Origin: Schizophyllum amplum
Taxonomy: Eukaryota > Basidiomycota > Agaricomycetes > Agaricales > Schizophyllaceae
Assembly (NCBI GenBank): GCA_007026445.1
Contig: VDMD01000001.1
Coordinates: 3,534,001-3,598,000 of the forward strand
Length of the DNA stretch: 64,000 nucleotides
Direction of reading: 5' to 3'
Below are positions 43,220-55,401 of the stretch, piece by piece. A model generated the notes under the pieces. It saw nothing but the letters and a program-made list of their open reading frames with translations. It did not search any database and was not told where the DNA came from. Position numbers and translations under genes: made by a program. The first letter of the stretch is position 1; the number at the start of each line of letters is the position of its first letter.

Positions 43220-44849
43220 ATGTCCTTCCCTTTGTCGCTGTGGGCGCTCCTTGCGCTGGGTATCTCGGCGCGGGCGGATGAGTCGGCGTCGGACCTTGTG
43301 TCTGTTGCCTGGTACACCGGCTGGCATGCGGAGGATTTCCCTCCGGCCAATGTGTCTTGGTCGAAGTATACCCTTTTGCATTATGCATTCGCGTGCGTGG
43401 CTGTACTCTGCCCTTCCTACTTCTGCTGATACTATCCGTAGAGTGACGGTAGACTCACCAGACGAGTTGTCGCTCGACGAGTCGGACGAAAGCACGCTTC
43501 CCGAGTTCGTGCAGACGGCGCACGAGAATGGCGTCAAGGCCGGACTGTCCATCGGAGGGTGGACTGGCTCGCGCTTCTTCTCCACAAACGTTGGGTCTTC
43601 GGAGAACCGCACAGCGTTCGTCAAGACCGTGACGAAACTGGCTGAGAAATACGAGTTGGACGCGTTGGACTTCGAGTGCGTTTACTACAGCACTTTCACC
43701 CCTCTTCCTCTCTGACGCGCGCACAGCTGGGAGTTCCCCGGTCTCCAGGGCATGGGCTGCAACGCCATCTCAAAAGACGACGTCGACCACTTCACCTCCT
43801 TCCTCACCGAGCTCCGCAGCTCAGACACCGGCAGCAAGCTCGTCCTCACCGCCGCCACCTCCATCATGCCCTACCACGACTCCACTGGCGCACTCGCGAC
43901 CAACCTCACCGCCTGGGCCGAGCCCCTCGACTACGTCGCGCTCATGAACTACGACGTCTTCGGGCCCGCCACTTCCCCCTTCCTCGACGACATCACCGGG
44001 CAGACGCCGCACGTCGCCGGCCCCTCCGCGCCCCTCGCGGACGCCTGCGCGCCGCAGGACTCGTACAAGCGCGGATCGGCCACCTCGGGCAGCGCTGCGT
44101 GGATCAGCGCCGGCGTGCCCGCGCACAAGATCCTGCTGGGCGTCCCGAGCTATGCGCACACGTTCGAGGTGAAGGACGTGGGCGAGGAGCTGACGACGTT
44201 CTACCCGGAGATCGACCAGGAGCGGAATAAGAACAAGACGGCGGGCGACGCGTGGGACCCGCCCGATGCGCCGTCGGGCGTGAATGAGTGCGGTGACATC
44301 GGGGGACCGGGGGGCTCGCTGCAGTACTGGGGGCTCATCGAGCAGGGGTATCTTGCTGCCGATGGGACGCCCGGCCGCGACGACGTGCAGTACTCGTGGG
44401 ACGGCTGCAGTCAATCGGTGAGTGGAAGGTACATATACTGGTGAGTATGCGTTGCTGACGCTGTCACAGCCCTTCATCTACTCTCCGGACGACCAGCTGC
44501 TCATATCGTATGAGGACACGCGTTCCATCGCGCTCAAGGGCAACTTCATCCACGAGCAGGGGCTGGGCGGGTTCGCCATGTGGGAGGCAGGCGGCGACAA
44601 GAGCGACCAGTTGCTGGATGCTATCAGTACGTGCTCTTCTATATAGCGCTCTGCCCTTTTTTGACTTGTCCTACAGCTAATGCAGCGAAAAATGGCAACT
44701 CGACCATCAATACAGATGATGGGTCAGCGAAATCCGCGAGTGGTGCCGCTACGTCGTCTGGTGACTCTGGCTCGAACGGTGCCGCTGTGCGATCGGTGTC
44801 ACCGTGGCTCTCCCTGTTGGGCGCCGTGGCTTGGATAGCCGCTTCGTAG
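43220..44849 (+). CDS. GH18 chitinase, secreted, probable GPI anchor
   Basis: Hydrolyses chitin, probably in cell-wall remodelling. Five exons (43220-43392, 43442-43675, 43727-44417, 44470-44626, 44677-44849) encode 475 residues. Signal peptide MSFPLSLWALLALGISARA precedes the GH18 barrel, with VAWYTGWHAEDFPPANVSW and the substrate strand GLSIGGWTGSRFFS. The catalytic DxxDxDxE motif is LDALDFDWEFPG; an intron splits the last Asp codon, so the motif appears only after splicing. Further barrel strands are YVALMNYDVFGP, KILLGVPSYAHTF and LGGFAMWEAGGD. The tail is Ser/Gly-rich with a hydrophobic end (SPWLSLLGAVAWIAAS) typical of a GPI signal. Catalytic residues are intact. Confidence 0.95.
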
Positions 44850-45089
44850 GATGCGCCGAAATGCTTGAATGGGTCCGCGGTTGTAAGTTGAAGTACTACG
44901 CGCGTAGTCCCTGTACTATACACACCTATACTTACTTACGCTGACCGACAATAATGACACTCGTTTCTCGGATGAAAATGGCGAATATGCGAGGCCGCGC
45001 GAGAAGAGTAGAGAGCGGTTGGCTTTTGGGCAACTGGGCTCAAAGTAGTTCGGTCCGTTGAGCCGCACGAACTGTTCACGTGATGTGGC

Positions 45090-45107
45090 GGGGGGGGGGG
45101 GGGGGGG
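45090..45107 (+). repeat. Poly-G run of 18
   Basis: Uninterrupted run of G between gtggc and aataaaa. Such runs are prone to sequencing length error and may form G-quadruplexes. Confidence 0.9.
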
Positions 45108-45505
45108 AATAAAATTTATAGACCGCTTCATGTACCTAAGACAAAGCGCGGTGTAGGGAGTATCCTACGTAGAGTATGTAAGGTTAGCAGTGATATGTAT
45201 GAATCTGAGGGTGGTTGTGAGAGTTGTTTTGTATGAATGTGATGGTTGGACGGTAAACACGTGATGTGGTGGACACATCGGGTATTCTTCCCCCTCCCGA
45301 TGGCAATGTTGCATATCTCCTGTATCTCCCTCGCCTTGGGCGACGGCATCTCAAGCGGGCTCACACGGACCTGCTCCTCTGCGCCCTGGGGCCTTCATCG
45401 CACATCTATCTCAGAAGTCCGTCAGGCTCAGGTCACTCAGCCGGTCAAACATATGTCTTCCGTCGCCGGCTCCACGAAGTCCGGTGGCTGGGCCTCGCAA
45501 GGAAG

Positions 45506-45598
45506 CGCGCCCGATCTGTGCGTGGGAGAGCGCCCGATCCTTGCGTGGGAGAGCGCCCGATCTTTGCACAGCAAGGCGCCCGATCTTTGGGAGGGTGC
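45506..45598 (+). repeat. Minisatellite, unit gcgcccgatcyttgcgtggga
   Basis: Four imperfect copies of a 25-30 bp unit built around gcgcccgatc, separated by gtgggaga or cagcaag spacers. Confidence 0.75.
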
Positions 45599-46080
45599 GC
45601 TGATCACCTCATGTGGACATTCAGAATTGGTCCTTGGACCGTTGGGCGTATGTAAATTTGGGACTGGAGTCTGGCGCCGGCAGAGTCGAGGTGGAAAGAA
45701 GGCGATAGGGCCATGGATGTCGGAGCATCTCAGGCTCGCAGGGTGTCCCGTGGCCTCCTCGAGGCCTCCAAACTCGCGCCTAGGGCACGCCGGAGAGGCA
45801 GACTGAGAGGGGCATATTGAGAGGGCTCGCTATTTTTGTGGGTGAGTTCAATGAAGAAAGATGAACCCTCCGGCACGGGTCACGACACGCGAGTGACACG
45901 CGAGCGCGGCGGGCACGCGAGCGCGAGACATTCACGCAGATCATTGCGCCTGCTCCTGATGGCTTCCCCTTGCGCATTGCCTTCTCGCCCGTTTCGCCAG
46001 TCGGGCGCTTACTCACGCTCCGCCCTCATAACGGTAGTCCAAGGGGGGGCTCATTCTATACCGTCCATCTCAGATCCGCC

Positions 46081-48718
46081 ATGTCAAATCCCGTCTCACA
46101 GCAGTTCAAGTCCTGGGACCCGGCATCGCTCTCCACCGTCCAGAAGAAGAAGATCGCGTACGTGGGGGGCGCTCTATACAATCGCCTTGTTCGCTGATGC
46201 CTTGATAGATGTCTAGCATGCCGCACCGTGAAGGTATGGTTTTGTGCACTGCAGCAGGAAGGGGGGGAACGCTGACAGGGAGCAGGTGCGCTGCGACATA
46301 CAGCCCGGAAAGACCAAATGTCAGCGCTGCCTTCGCCTCAAGACCCCGTGCGAGCTCAAAGCTCGCCGCCGGCCCCCGAACGCGAAACCGCAAGCAAGCA
46401 CCTCGCGCACCGATCCGGAACCACTTCCCCCTGCTCCCTCGACGTCCGCGCCTGCCGCGGAGGCCGCGGAGAGCAGCAATTGGCAGCAGCGGCAGCCACA
46501 GAGCAGACCGTCGAGCCCGGAGACCTCTAATCACTCTGTCGATGAGGACGATTGGCACGACTATCTTCTGCCCCCAACTGCCCAGTTTGGCGCCCTAGGC
46601 CTGGGCGATCAGTCGAGGAACATCTCAGAGGGTGATCCAATATTTCTGGGCATCCTCTCCCTTGCAGACGCAGAGAGTCTCTTCGCAGTGTGAGTCCTTA
46701 GCGCCTTCCCCCATTACAAGCTTTCCCGATTTCGCCGGTGATTCTTTGAATGTTCACGACTCACACTCAGGTTCTACGCCGACATCAACCCCATGCTCAT
46801 ATGTGCCATCGACCCCGTCATCTACACACTCCCCCACACCCGCACCGTCTCTACGGTCCTCTTCTCCACCATCCTTGCCGTTGCAGCCAGGTTCGAGATG
46901 CCGGCCGTCTATGCTCGTCTACGATCAGTGGCCGACACGCTCATCTCCCGACTTTGGGCAGCGGACGACACGCCCACCCTCGAGCCCATCCTGGCGTTTC
47001 TCATCTTTACCGCACACCGCGCCCTCGATGACACGAGCGCGTACCGACAGTCCGGCATGATCATGCGCCTGGGGTACGAGCTCGGCCTCCACCTGCCGTC
47101 GAAGGGCGCGGAGAAGGACTCGCGTGTTCAGCGCGGCCGCGACCGCGCGTGGTTTGCGCTGACGAGCTTCGACGAACTTGTTCGGCGGCGGCGTGGGCTG
47201 CCCAGGGGTGAGATGCCCCCGCAGCGGGATGCGTACGCCTGGTGGCGTGAGGGCGCAGAAAACGGTCTGCCGGAGGATGCGTTAATAGCGGCGACGGCGG
47301 AGTGCCAGGGATTGGAGCCTGGTGTGCTGACTGATGGAGATTCCATCAAGCGCTCGGACTCGGAAGCAGTCGGACGTGCGCTGGAGGGCCGCGTGGCGCA
47401 GTGGGCGCAGCGTTGGGCGACGGAAGGTGTGTTAGCAGTCTCTGTACGGATAAGGCCACCACTAAAGCAGTACCTCTGTAGATGTGTTGAACAGCGTTCC
47501 TATAGGAACGCGTGGGCTCATAGAGTTCCACCGACACACGCTCGCCTACCAGGTCGCGGAGACAAGGCTACGAATGGCCCAGGGCGGCAAGCCGGATCCG
47601 ACCAGGGAACGCGGTAGCCTGAAAGACAACGAGACGGCAGAGAACGTCGCGCGGCTACGCGGTGCAGTGTTCAACACCTGCCTCAGCTGCCTCGCGCAGA
47701 TCACAGGGTTTGGCATACGCCTGCGCCATGCGCCCGAGTTCGTCCCCGTACTGTGCGCGCACTACGCGGTGTGGTTGGCGACGGTGAGCTCTATCGCCTC
47801 TTTCGGCATCGTAGGATTGGTAGCTGACACTCCGGACAGCATACGAAGGGCGCGGCCGGTCAAGCGCGCGATGCGGCGCGCGTCGCGCTCATCACGTGCG
47901 CGCGGGCGTACGCCAGTGCTGTGCGCGGGCCGAACGACGCGGTGTGTGTGGCGCAAGCGCGCTTTCTTGGTGAGATCGCGCTCTCGCTGCTGGAGCCAGG
48001 CGCGGGCCCATCGGCGGCACCCTATCCTTCATCCCAGTATCGGCCCAAGATGTCCGAGTCAGTGTCCCCTCCGCCGTTATCCAGTGCTGCGTCGACTTCG
48101 GCCACAACGTCGTCCGGAGGGCTGCTGTCCTCGGTCGCGGCTACTGCCACCTCTCGGTCGTCGTCCTCCGCTTCGTCGCCATCCTCCTTCGCGGAGCCTT
48201 TTATACCGTCTAGCCAGCAACCGCCGAACTGGAGCTTGCTGATGGACGCGGACACGGGATGGCCGCCGGGCAACGCGGGCGCCATGCGGCAGGACGACTT
48301 CCTGCAGCACGCAGGACCCATGCACGGCTCGTTCGACGGGTCGCTCGGGCATGCGCCATACGCTGCCGAACAACACCCGGTCGTCCAGAAACCCCCGCAC
48401 GTCCCCAAGGCCGCGCCGAAGAACGCGTTCCAGCAGCGCTACGGCAGCCGGCCCTGGGATGCCGCGACGCCCGTGCAGCAGTACTGGCCGTGGTTCGACG
48501 AGTCGACGTACAGCATGGACGTCGACCCGGCGCAGATGCAGGCGTCCGAGCTGCAGCGGTGGCACGAGCAGTGGGAGCTTGCGGCGGAGACGATGCCCGC
48601 GGAGGCGCAGGCTTCGTCCGGCTTCGCGTTCAACGAGTGCAACTTCGATCCCGAGGTGGCGTCGATGGTGTACGACAACGCATACTGGTCCGTTGTTGGT
48701 CTCCCCCTGTCTCCGTAG
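46081..48718 (+). CDS. Zn2Cys6 fungal-specific transcription factor
   Basis: Six exons (46081-46157, 46209-46233, 46286-46689, 46771-47426, 47482-47783, 47840-48718) encode 780 residues. The binuclear cluster appears only when exon 2 (25 nt) begins after the AG at 46208. It then reads ACLACRTVKVRCD and, after a short loop, KCQRCLRLKTPCEL, giving all six cysteines. The middle homology region (fungal-specific TF domain) includes YADINPMLICAID, EPILAFLIFTAHRALDD and GMIMRLGYELGLHLP. The C-terminus is Ser/Pro-rich with likely activation segments. Nuclear regulator with unknown target pathway. The neighbouring tRNA and P450 are not obviously linked to it. Confidence 0.9.
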
Positions 48719-48990
48719 TGGGCTTCAGTACCAAATCTCGTGCTCACTGATGTTCCGTTCAGGTCGACTCTGTTCCCAGGTGTTCAAAGCGTGCACGATA
48801 TGCAGGTTATGTACGACTGACGAGATTGTTCATGCGGGCTGCTTATGGATCTATGTATCTTAAATATGTATCGATATCACTATATACCAGACTGTAGACT
48901 CAAAGGATTTATTGCTTTTTCTTGGCGAGCTGGGAGTAAACGAGACTGTAAGGTACACATTGACAATCATTGGGCCTTAATTTCCTACAA

Positions 48991-49064
48991 GGGTCGGTGG
49001 CGTAGTTGGTTATCGCATCTGTCTAACACACAGAAGGTCCTCAGTTCGAACCTGGGCCGACTCA
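48991..49064 (+). tRNA. tRNA-Val (anticodon AAC)
   Basis: 74 nt without intron. The acceptor stem pairs GGGTCGG with CCGACTC (one G-T pair), followed by discriminator A. The anticodon stem TCTGT/ACAGA encloses a seven-base loop with anticodon AAC, which reads GUN valine codons after deamination. The T stem is CTCAG/CTGGG around TTCGAAC, which is also the B box. A run of five T follows at 49065-49069, a pol III terminator. CCA is not encoded. Confidence 0.95.
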
Positions 49065-49183
49065 TTTTTGTCTGCACGCGCTTGCAACACCATCGAAGCA
49101 TTGCTTTCACCTAACAATAAAACGTATTTTACCTCTTGGACTCACGATAGATGTTGCAAGCTCAGATGGACTACTCGTGATAG

Positions 49184-51455
49184 CTAACACATAACCTCTT
49201 CCGGAAGCACACGGACACTATCGAGCCAGTCCTTGTCCGCCTTCGCCAAATTGTACTCAAATGCCGAGAGTGTTGGCGCCGCGTCGACCTGAAAAGTACG
49301 TCGGACGATTTGCGCTTTCGCCGGACTTCGACAGCGGATGTCGCACGCAAACCGTGGCACGCCGACAGCGAGGCCCTGAACAGCACGTCAGAATCACATC
49401 CGGATCCCAGGAAGTCGAGCACTCACATCGCAGGCAGCGCGGGGGTCGAGCGGGACTTCTTTCCCTGTAGCAGGATCTACTGCAGGACTAAACTGGAATG
49501 CCCAGATGAACTTCATGGCGGCCAGGATCTTGAAGGCCAAGTAAGCATACGATGTCCGGCGGTGCGATCACGTACCGTCGAAGCGGAGGCAAGGTGCATG
49601 CCAGGGCAAATGCGCTAGTAGTTTCGGTGCATCGTCAATTCTATGAGTGCGGAGAAGAAACTGTCCGACGTACGCGTCCGATGCCAAAGACGAGGGTCGA
49701 GCGCAAGTCGCCATCTTCAACTCCTGGTCGAGTACCATGTGGGGTGAGCAGATAGCGATCCGGATTGAACTCCTCAGGAGCATCGAATAGATCTGGAAGG
49801 CATGTCAGTATACGCGGAGCTCAGATGAATGTTTGCGCACCTGGATCGTTAAACACGGCGTCTGCATGTACACCAAACCAAACGGAAGTTAGCAGACGGA
49901 GCGTACGAGCGTGTGACGCGTACGAATGTTGCCGAACAGTGTTGCGCCCTCTGGGATGAGATGACCCTTGTACTTGCGGTTAAACGTCAGCTCAGAGAGC
50001 AGTCGAACGAGTTGCCCGAGGCTTACATGCAAATCGCGTGTCGCCCGATGGGGTATGCTAAGAGGTTCCAGCACTCGAAAACGGTGCGCCTCCTGTAGCA
50101 GTGCACGAAGATAAGGTAGACCTTCCGTGTCCTCGTAGGTTGGACTGCGTGTTTCTCCGACGACATCATCCAGCTCAGCAAACGCCTTCGCCTGCACGTC
50201 CGGGTGAGTCGCGAGGAGCAGCACCAAGCCATGTAGGTAGGTTGCGGTGGTGTGCGAGCCGGCTTCGTACAGTGAGCCAGCAAGCATGCTACAACAGTCA
50301 CGTTATCAGTCAACTCATAGACTTCATTCACGAATGAAACCCACCTCATCTGCTCTTCAGTCAGCTCATGGGATGGCCGATCGCGGATGACATTTGCCAT
50401 GAAGAATCCGGACTCGCTCATATCTGTGCGCAACTTGCATTCATCGAATAGTTCTGTGTAAAGCTCGCGTTGTAAGGTACGTATTGCGCGTGCCTACCTG
50501 GCCCACGGATCGAGGCGGTCAGGAATCCACCTGAGCAAAGGCTGCAGGTCGGTGGGCGGAGTCCCGCGTGGGGCGATGAACTCAGACCAGCGGCTGTTGA
50601 TTTCGGCGAAGGCTTTGGCAGTCGGAGTCTCACTGCGAGGCGCTCGTTTACCATATGTGACGGAAAGTATCACGGAGGCGCTAAACCGGTATACATGGTC
50701 GAAGAAGTTCTGTTCACATAAATCACGCCTCAGGTCTCGCGCATCAATGGAAAATTCATCGGAGACTGACCTCAGGCGCGAGCAACATGTCAAACTGCAG
50801 TTGCGTGGCTTCGGCCTCTTGAATAGGGATATATTTCTTCACGGTAGATGAAGCGAGGAGCGTCTGAGCAGCCTTACGCAGCTGGCGCCATTTGTTGGCT
50901 TCAACTGATGAGCATGCCGCCGCGGCGTGTCGGACACAAAGAGCTTGCTCACAGTATCGGCAAAGGAAGATACCCCAACCATCAGTCACCATCTGTATCA
51001 TCCAATGAGACATATTCATGCCAAGCAACGAGGAGGCTCACGTCGAAGTACAGATTTGGTGGCCTGTCGGAGGTGTCCATGCTTTGTATGTCCAGCACTT
51101 CCTTGATAGCCCTAGCGCTGGACAGCACGATAACCGTGCCAGAGCCGAACTTAAGCTGAAAGAATATCCTGTGAGCGTCAGTCACCGCATCTTGTAGCTG
51201 GCGTACCGAATATATCTCGCCGTACTCTCTCGCCCATTCTGTGAAGCTACACGTCTGACCTTGAGGAGCATTTCCCACCGCCGGTTACAAGACTGACCGA
51301 AGATGCGGAAACGTCGTGGGCACTTGATGAAGGTTGCCTAAGATGGGGATAGTGCCAGGGCCGTGCGCCACGCCCCGCTCGCGAGAGCCGATGCGCATGA
51401 TTCTGTAGCAGGCTACCAACATGCACACCACGAAAGCCACCACGACGGGCGACAT
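49184..51455 (-). pseudogene. Cytochrome P450 monooxygenase with one in-frame amber codon
   Basis: Multi-exon P450 starting MSPVVVAFVVCMLVACYRIM (short membrane anchor) at 51455 and ending at TAG 49184-49186. Conserved parts include HGPGTIPILGNLHQVP, FTEWAREYGEIYS, SMDTSDRPPNLYFD, the I-helix GSLYEAGSHTTA, EAHR of the ExxR motif, and PEEFNPDRYL. The heme motif FGIGRRICPG forms after splicing out the intron at 49669-49605. All of these are intact. In the exon 50709-50345, however, TAG at 50494-50496 interrupts the frame directly after DRLDPWAR. The frame resumes at once with ARAIRTLQRELYTELFDECK, so a Trp codon has most simply become amber. No GT-AG pair around it removes the stop while keeping frame. 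Either a very young pseudogene or a null allele; a sequence error is possible. Confidence 0.75.
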
Positions 51456-51895
51456 GCCAGTGGCTATAGGTAGGGCACAGGAGATAAGAACCGTGTTAGA
51501 GAATCAGCAGAGGTAAACATGGTGCTCACAACTCAGGAGAGACATGCTGGCAGGACCAGACGTCCTTCCCTCGCGCGAGAAACGTTATAAGTAGACAGGC
51601 CTGAGACGCCTATGACGGAGGCGCCATTGAATACACCAATGACCGCAGTTCCTGGCGTTCCAACGTGATCCGAGACGAGCATGCCTGCTAGGTCAACTGA
51701 TGCAGGAAGTGGATAAGCAGCCTACTCGAGAGCCCCGAGGCACACGGCGCAAATTTTGATGACTGACTCTTGCAAGTGAGGCCTTGAGGCCCGAAGCAAG
51801 AGTAGATTCAGAGCAAATCGTTATATACCTCTGCAAGACGAGGATCAGTAATTGCGCTTTTTGGACATGCCATGAACTCGACCTCTCTGTTACCC

Positions 51896-54566
51896 TCAGC
51901 CGATATGCAGTCCCTTCAACCCCGGGATGTTCGCCAAAAGCGACCTCCTTCGCAACTCGTGCCGCCTCTCCATCGACATATCCCACACCGCCTTCTCCAC
52001 CCGAAGTAGCATCTCCCGCACACGCGCGTAATCCTTCGCGTTGTCCTTCATATACTCCTTTATCGCCGCCTGGTGTTCGCGTTGCTCGCGGGCGGCTGCC
52101 GGGCCCAAACCCTGGACCACCGTCTCCTAGCGAAGTTCAGTTAGAGGGATTTGAGGACTGCGCAGCTATTGCTTATACAGAAAAGGCGAACCATACCTCG
52201 ATCCCAGGCGCATTCTTCAGAATGAGGTACGCGTCCAGTTGGTTGCCGAACGAGTGCTCGTGTGTCGTCTCCAACTCCGCAAAGGCGACGATGGCCTGAA
52301 TGTTTTCCTTGAGGCGGAGGAGTTTGGCTGTAAGGCATGTTAGCGTCCACGGTGAATATAACACGTCAGCGCCAATGGCGTGCGGGCCAGATGTTCGCCA
52401 CGTACGATCCTCCCGACACAGCTTGAATATCTCCAGGTAGGTTTCGAGAGCCAGCGGATGCTCCAGAGCTCGCCGGTAAAACATTCCGAGCCGGAAGCAA
52501 TGTCGAATGGCGTTTTCCGGATTGTGCTCGAGGTCTATGGCGCGTCGTGCGCAGGCAATTGCGTCGCGATATCTGACAAAGAGGAAGGACGTTTAGACAA
52601 CATAAAGACAGCGAGCCTCAGTGAAGGCTCACTTGTTGACGTCCTCAAAAGACTCCCCGAGCTCCATCCACGACCGCGGGTCGCCAGGCCTGTACAAAGA
52701 TTAGTCAGACAAATTGAAGCCACATCCATTCAAGGACAGTGCATACTTGATCTCCGTCGACCTCTTGTTGTAATAGATCGCATAGTGGTGAAGGCGCAAC
52801 TGGGAATAAGACCTCCCCAGCCCCGACCATGCGCGATAGTCTTTGGCGTTGACGTCTGGGATTTTGATCAAGCTCTGCTGCAACACCTCCACAAGCTGCA
52901 CATAAGAAACGAAGGACCAGCCTACTCACCAATAGCCCGCCTGTAAGACTCAATTGCCGCATGATAGTTGGCCAAGTCGTAGTATTCGTGCCCCATAAGC
53001 GTCCACGCCGCGCCGTACGTCCGGTCTAGATAAGTCGCTTTGCGGAAGGCGCGAACGGCCTTTTCGTGCTCGCGACGGGCGGAATAGTGGTTGCCTGTTC
53101 GGAGGTCAGCCAGCATGCGAAAGGGATTCATTTTTGAGTATCGAAGCGTTGCAAACATCAACGGAACACGTTAACGTACCCAATAAGCAAAAATACTCCG
53201 GCTTATCCTGCGGAGCGCCCGCGAAATGTTTCGCAAGCTCCGCTATGCGGGCTTTACGGTCGGCGAGCCAGAGTACGCTGGTATGCGCGTCGATGTCGTC
53301 CAGGCGGTAAGGCTCGGCAGCGAGGTTGGCATCGAATTGTTTCTCCGCATCGACGAGATCTGAGGGCAATCGGTGAGTATACCGCAAGGAAAATGTTACG
53401 GTTCGACGAGAATCACGATACGTTGAGAACACGATACGCAGGAAATGCAAGGCAGATACAACTACGAAGTGAAGCAGGCACAATCAATTTACCTCTCGTA
53501 TTAAGCAGCACACGCGCCGCTTGTCCTGCCAACCAGGTGCTGTTACAAAAGTAATCCCGACGCAGAGTACAGACGGTAACGAAATCCCTCCTGCTCGAAT
53601 TGTAAAAATCGTTACCAATTTTTACGCGAAAGCAGATCGTCATGGGGTGCTTGGCGTCGAGAGGGAGGGTGTTCAAGACTTGTTCGAGCTAAACGGGGAT
53701 CATCAACATTGCGACCTATAAAAACTCGGGGAAAGAGACCTACCTCGCCGTACGTTTCAATGGCGGACGAGAGCAACTCCCATGCAGACCAATTCCATGG
53801 CCGCATGGATATGGACGCCAGCGTGGAGCGTACGCAGTCCTGCCGTCGGGACAGCCGATAGAAGATGATGCTTTGTCTGAGCCACAGTAAGTTTTAGAGG
53901 CGCATATATGTAGCAGAGAACTTACAAAAAGAGCACCCATGGGTCCTGGGAGTTGCTGGCAAGTTCCAAGAGCTCCAGCAAGCTATTGTTTATGGGTGCG
54001 GGAGGTTGCTCGCGTGAGGCTGTCGTCCGCCCATGAGTGTCTGTGGCATGGGAGAGGAGCAGAACATGCACGCACTGCTGAGTTTGAGCCATTGAAGTTG
54101 TGCCGCCTTCTCGCTCTCGAGGTAGCGTGCATACAAGCGGAGGAATACGGCTTTCGAGCTCTTACATTCGCGCAGGATAGTCGCTGTGCGCTGGAACTCC
54201 TTCGCGTCAAATACCTGGCGCGCATATGCAAAGAAGTCCTCTTCCTCCTGTTCTTCTGGATCGAAGATGTCGGTGTCTGATGTTTTTGTCAATCTTAGCG
54301 CACGCATGACCTGGGTCAGTGGCATACCGTGCATGCTCAAGTCGTCCAGAACGCTGAGCGATCGTCGTTCCGCCGGAATAGAGTTAAGCATGTCTGTTGC
54401 CCTAGGCTCAGACTTATAGCACGACTACATCTCGTCCCATTAGCAGCACGTACCATTTCGTAGACACAATGAGGCCGCGTTCGGAGGACTCTTTGACAGA
54501 GAGACGAAGTTGAGCTATCCAGTCAGCCAGCAGATCTTCAGACTGCTGCCGCATATGCCTGGCCAT
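51896..54566 (-). CDS. CDC23: Anaphase-promoting complex subunit 8 (Apc8/Cdc23)
   Basis: TPR scaffold subunit of the APC/C ubiquitin ligase, acting in mitosis. Twelve exons (54566-54454, 54401-54076, 54040-53926, 53876-53744, 53688-53493, 53359-53180, 53094-52930, 52855-52747, 52689-52633, 52572-52406, 52327-52197, 52126-51896) encode 640 residues. The N-terminal Apc8 region is [20 protein letters not shown] and [14 protein letters not shown] units include [40 protein letters not shown] and [21 protein letters not shown] link segment [20 protein letters not shown] precedes them. The C-terminus is [19 protein letters not shown]. Two MluI boxes lie just upstream. Frame is kept at every junction. 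Confidence 0.92.
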
Positions 54567-54622
54567 AATGACGAGTGGTTCGACGAGTCTTGAAAAAGGA
54601 CAATGGAAAGATGCAAGGCGCG

Positions 54623-54636
54623 ACGCGTCGACGCGT
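54623..54636 (-). promoter_or_regulatory. Two MluI boxes (ACGCGT) upstream of CDC23
   Basis: ACGCGT occurs at 54623-54628 and 54631-54636, 57-70 bp before the start codon. ACGCGT is the MCB element bound by MBF-type G1/S factors. Spacing and duplication make chance occurrence less likely, but function is inferred. Confidence 0.45.
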
Positions 54637-55401
54637 CGACGTTCAGGACAAAACGGGTGATGTCATGTGACATGTATATCACGCGTGATGCCAACGGGCG
54701 CCTATTCAATACTCGTCAGTTCCCACCGTCAACTCGTTGTTTTGTCGCCTTTATGTCTGACCCTAGTGGCGAACAGACAAGCGCTTCTCATGTCCCCCGA
54801 GTTGACGGCAAGCGCGTGCGCATAGACCATCTCAGAGTGAGGCGATGAATACTTGAACGCCCACCCTTCGCTGACGGTTCGCTAGCACAGAACATGTTTT
54901 GTTTGCCAGGAGGAGGAAGTCTTCGAGGGTACGCTGAATACCATCGATTTACTCTTCATACTGAAGCTTCCCTGCAGCTCCGGGCAATCCCTGTGGCAAC
55001 TGGATCCATCCTTGCCGATGTACCCTCCTCGTCCACCGCACGTGCCTCACGACCTGGATCAATACTGTCCACCTCCCCAAAGCCGATGATCCATACAGTA
55101 TGGAAGTGCATTGCCCGCAATGTAATGCTACATACACATTTGCGGACAGCAATTGCGCGCGCTCACGTTTGCTCGCCCTATTCGATGCGGGAAACAGAGC
55201 AATCAATGGGTGTGTACACCTTGGTATCAGAGGATCGCTGTTGGGCGTTCTGTGGGCCTTCGGGCGAGGTGCGTCATATCCATAAACTGCGATACGTCCC
55301 TGAGCAATTCACAGAACTTTACACCGCGTTCACGGCCGTTGGCTCCGCATCCGTTCGTCTGTACATCGGCGAGGAGTACGTTCCCTCCCTGTACAGAGAC
55401 C
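54637..55401. other. Intergenic or 5' region of the next gene
   Basis: About 765 bp between divergent CDC23 and the unknown gene. A plus-strand frame ending near 55420 (RLYIGEEYVPSLYRDHVLKL) could be an upstream exon: a donor after ACACAGGAT at 55422 and an acceptor at 55471 would join it in frame to the next gene. Not decidable from sequence alone. Confidence 0.35.

Larger units (their letters stand above)
44850..46080. other. Intergenic region with poly-G tract and minisatellite
   Basis: About 1.2 kb downstream of the chitinase and upstream of the Zn2Cys6 gene. Apart from the two repeats listed separately I recognise nothing. Confidence 0.45.

Noticed and set aside
46209..46598. Reading the Zn2Cys6 gene with exon 2 starting after the later AG at 46216
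   Set aside because: That acceptor shifts the frame and destroys the first two cysteines; the AG at 46208 restores all six.
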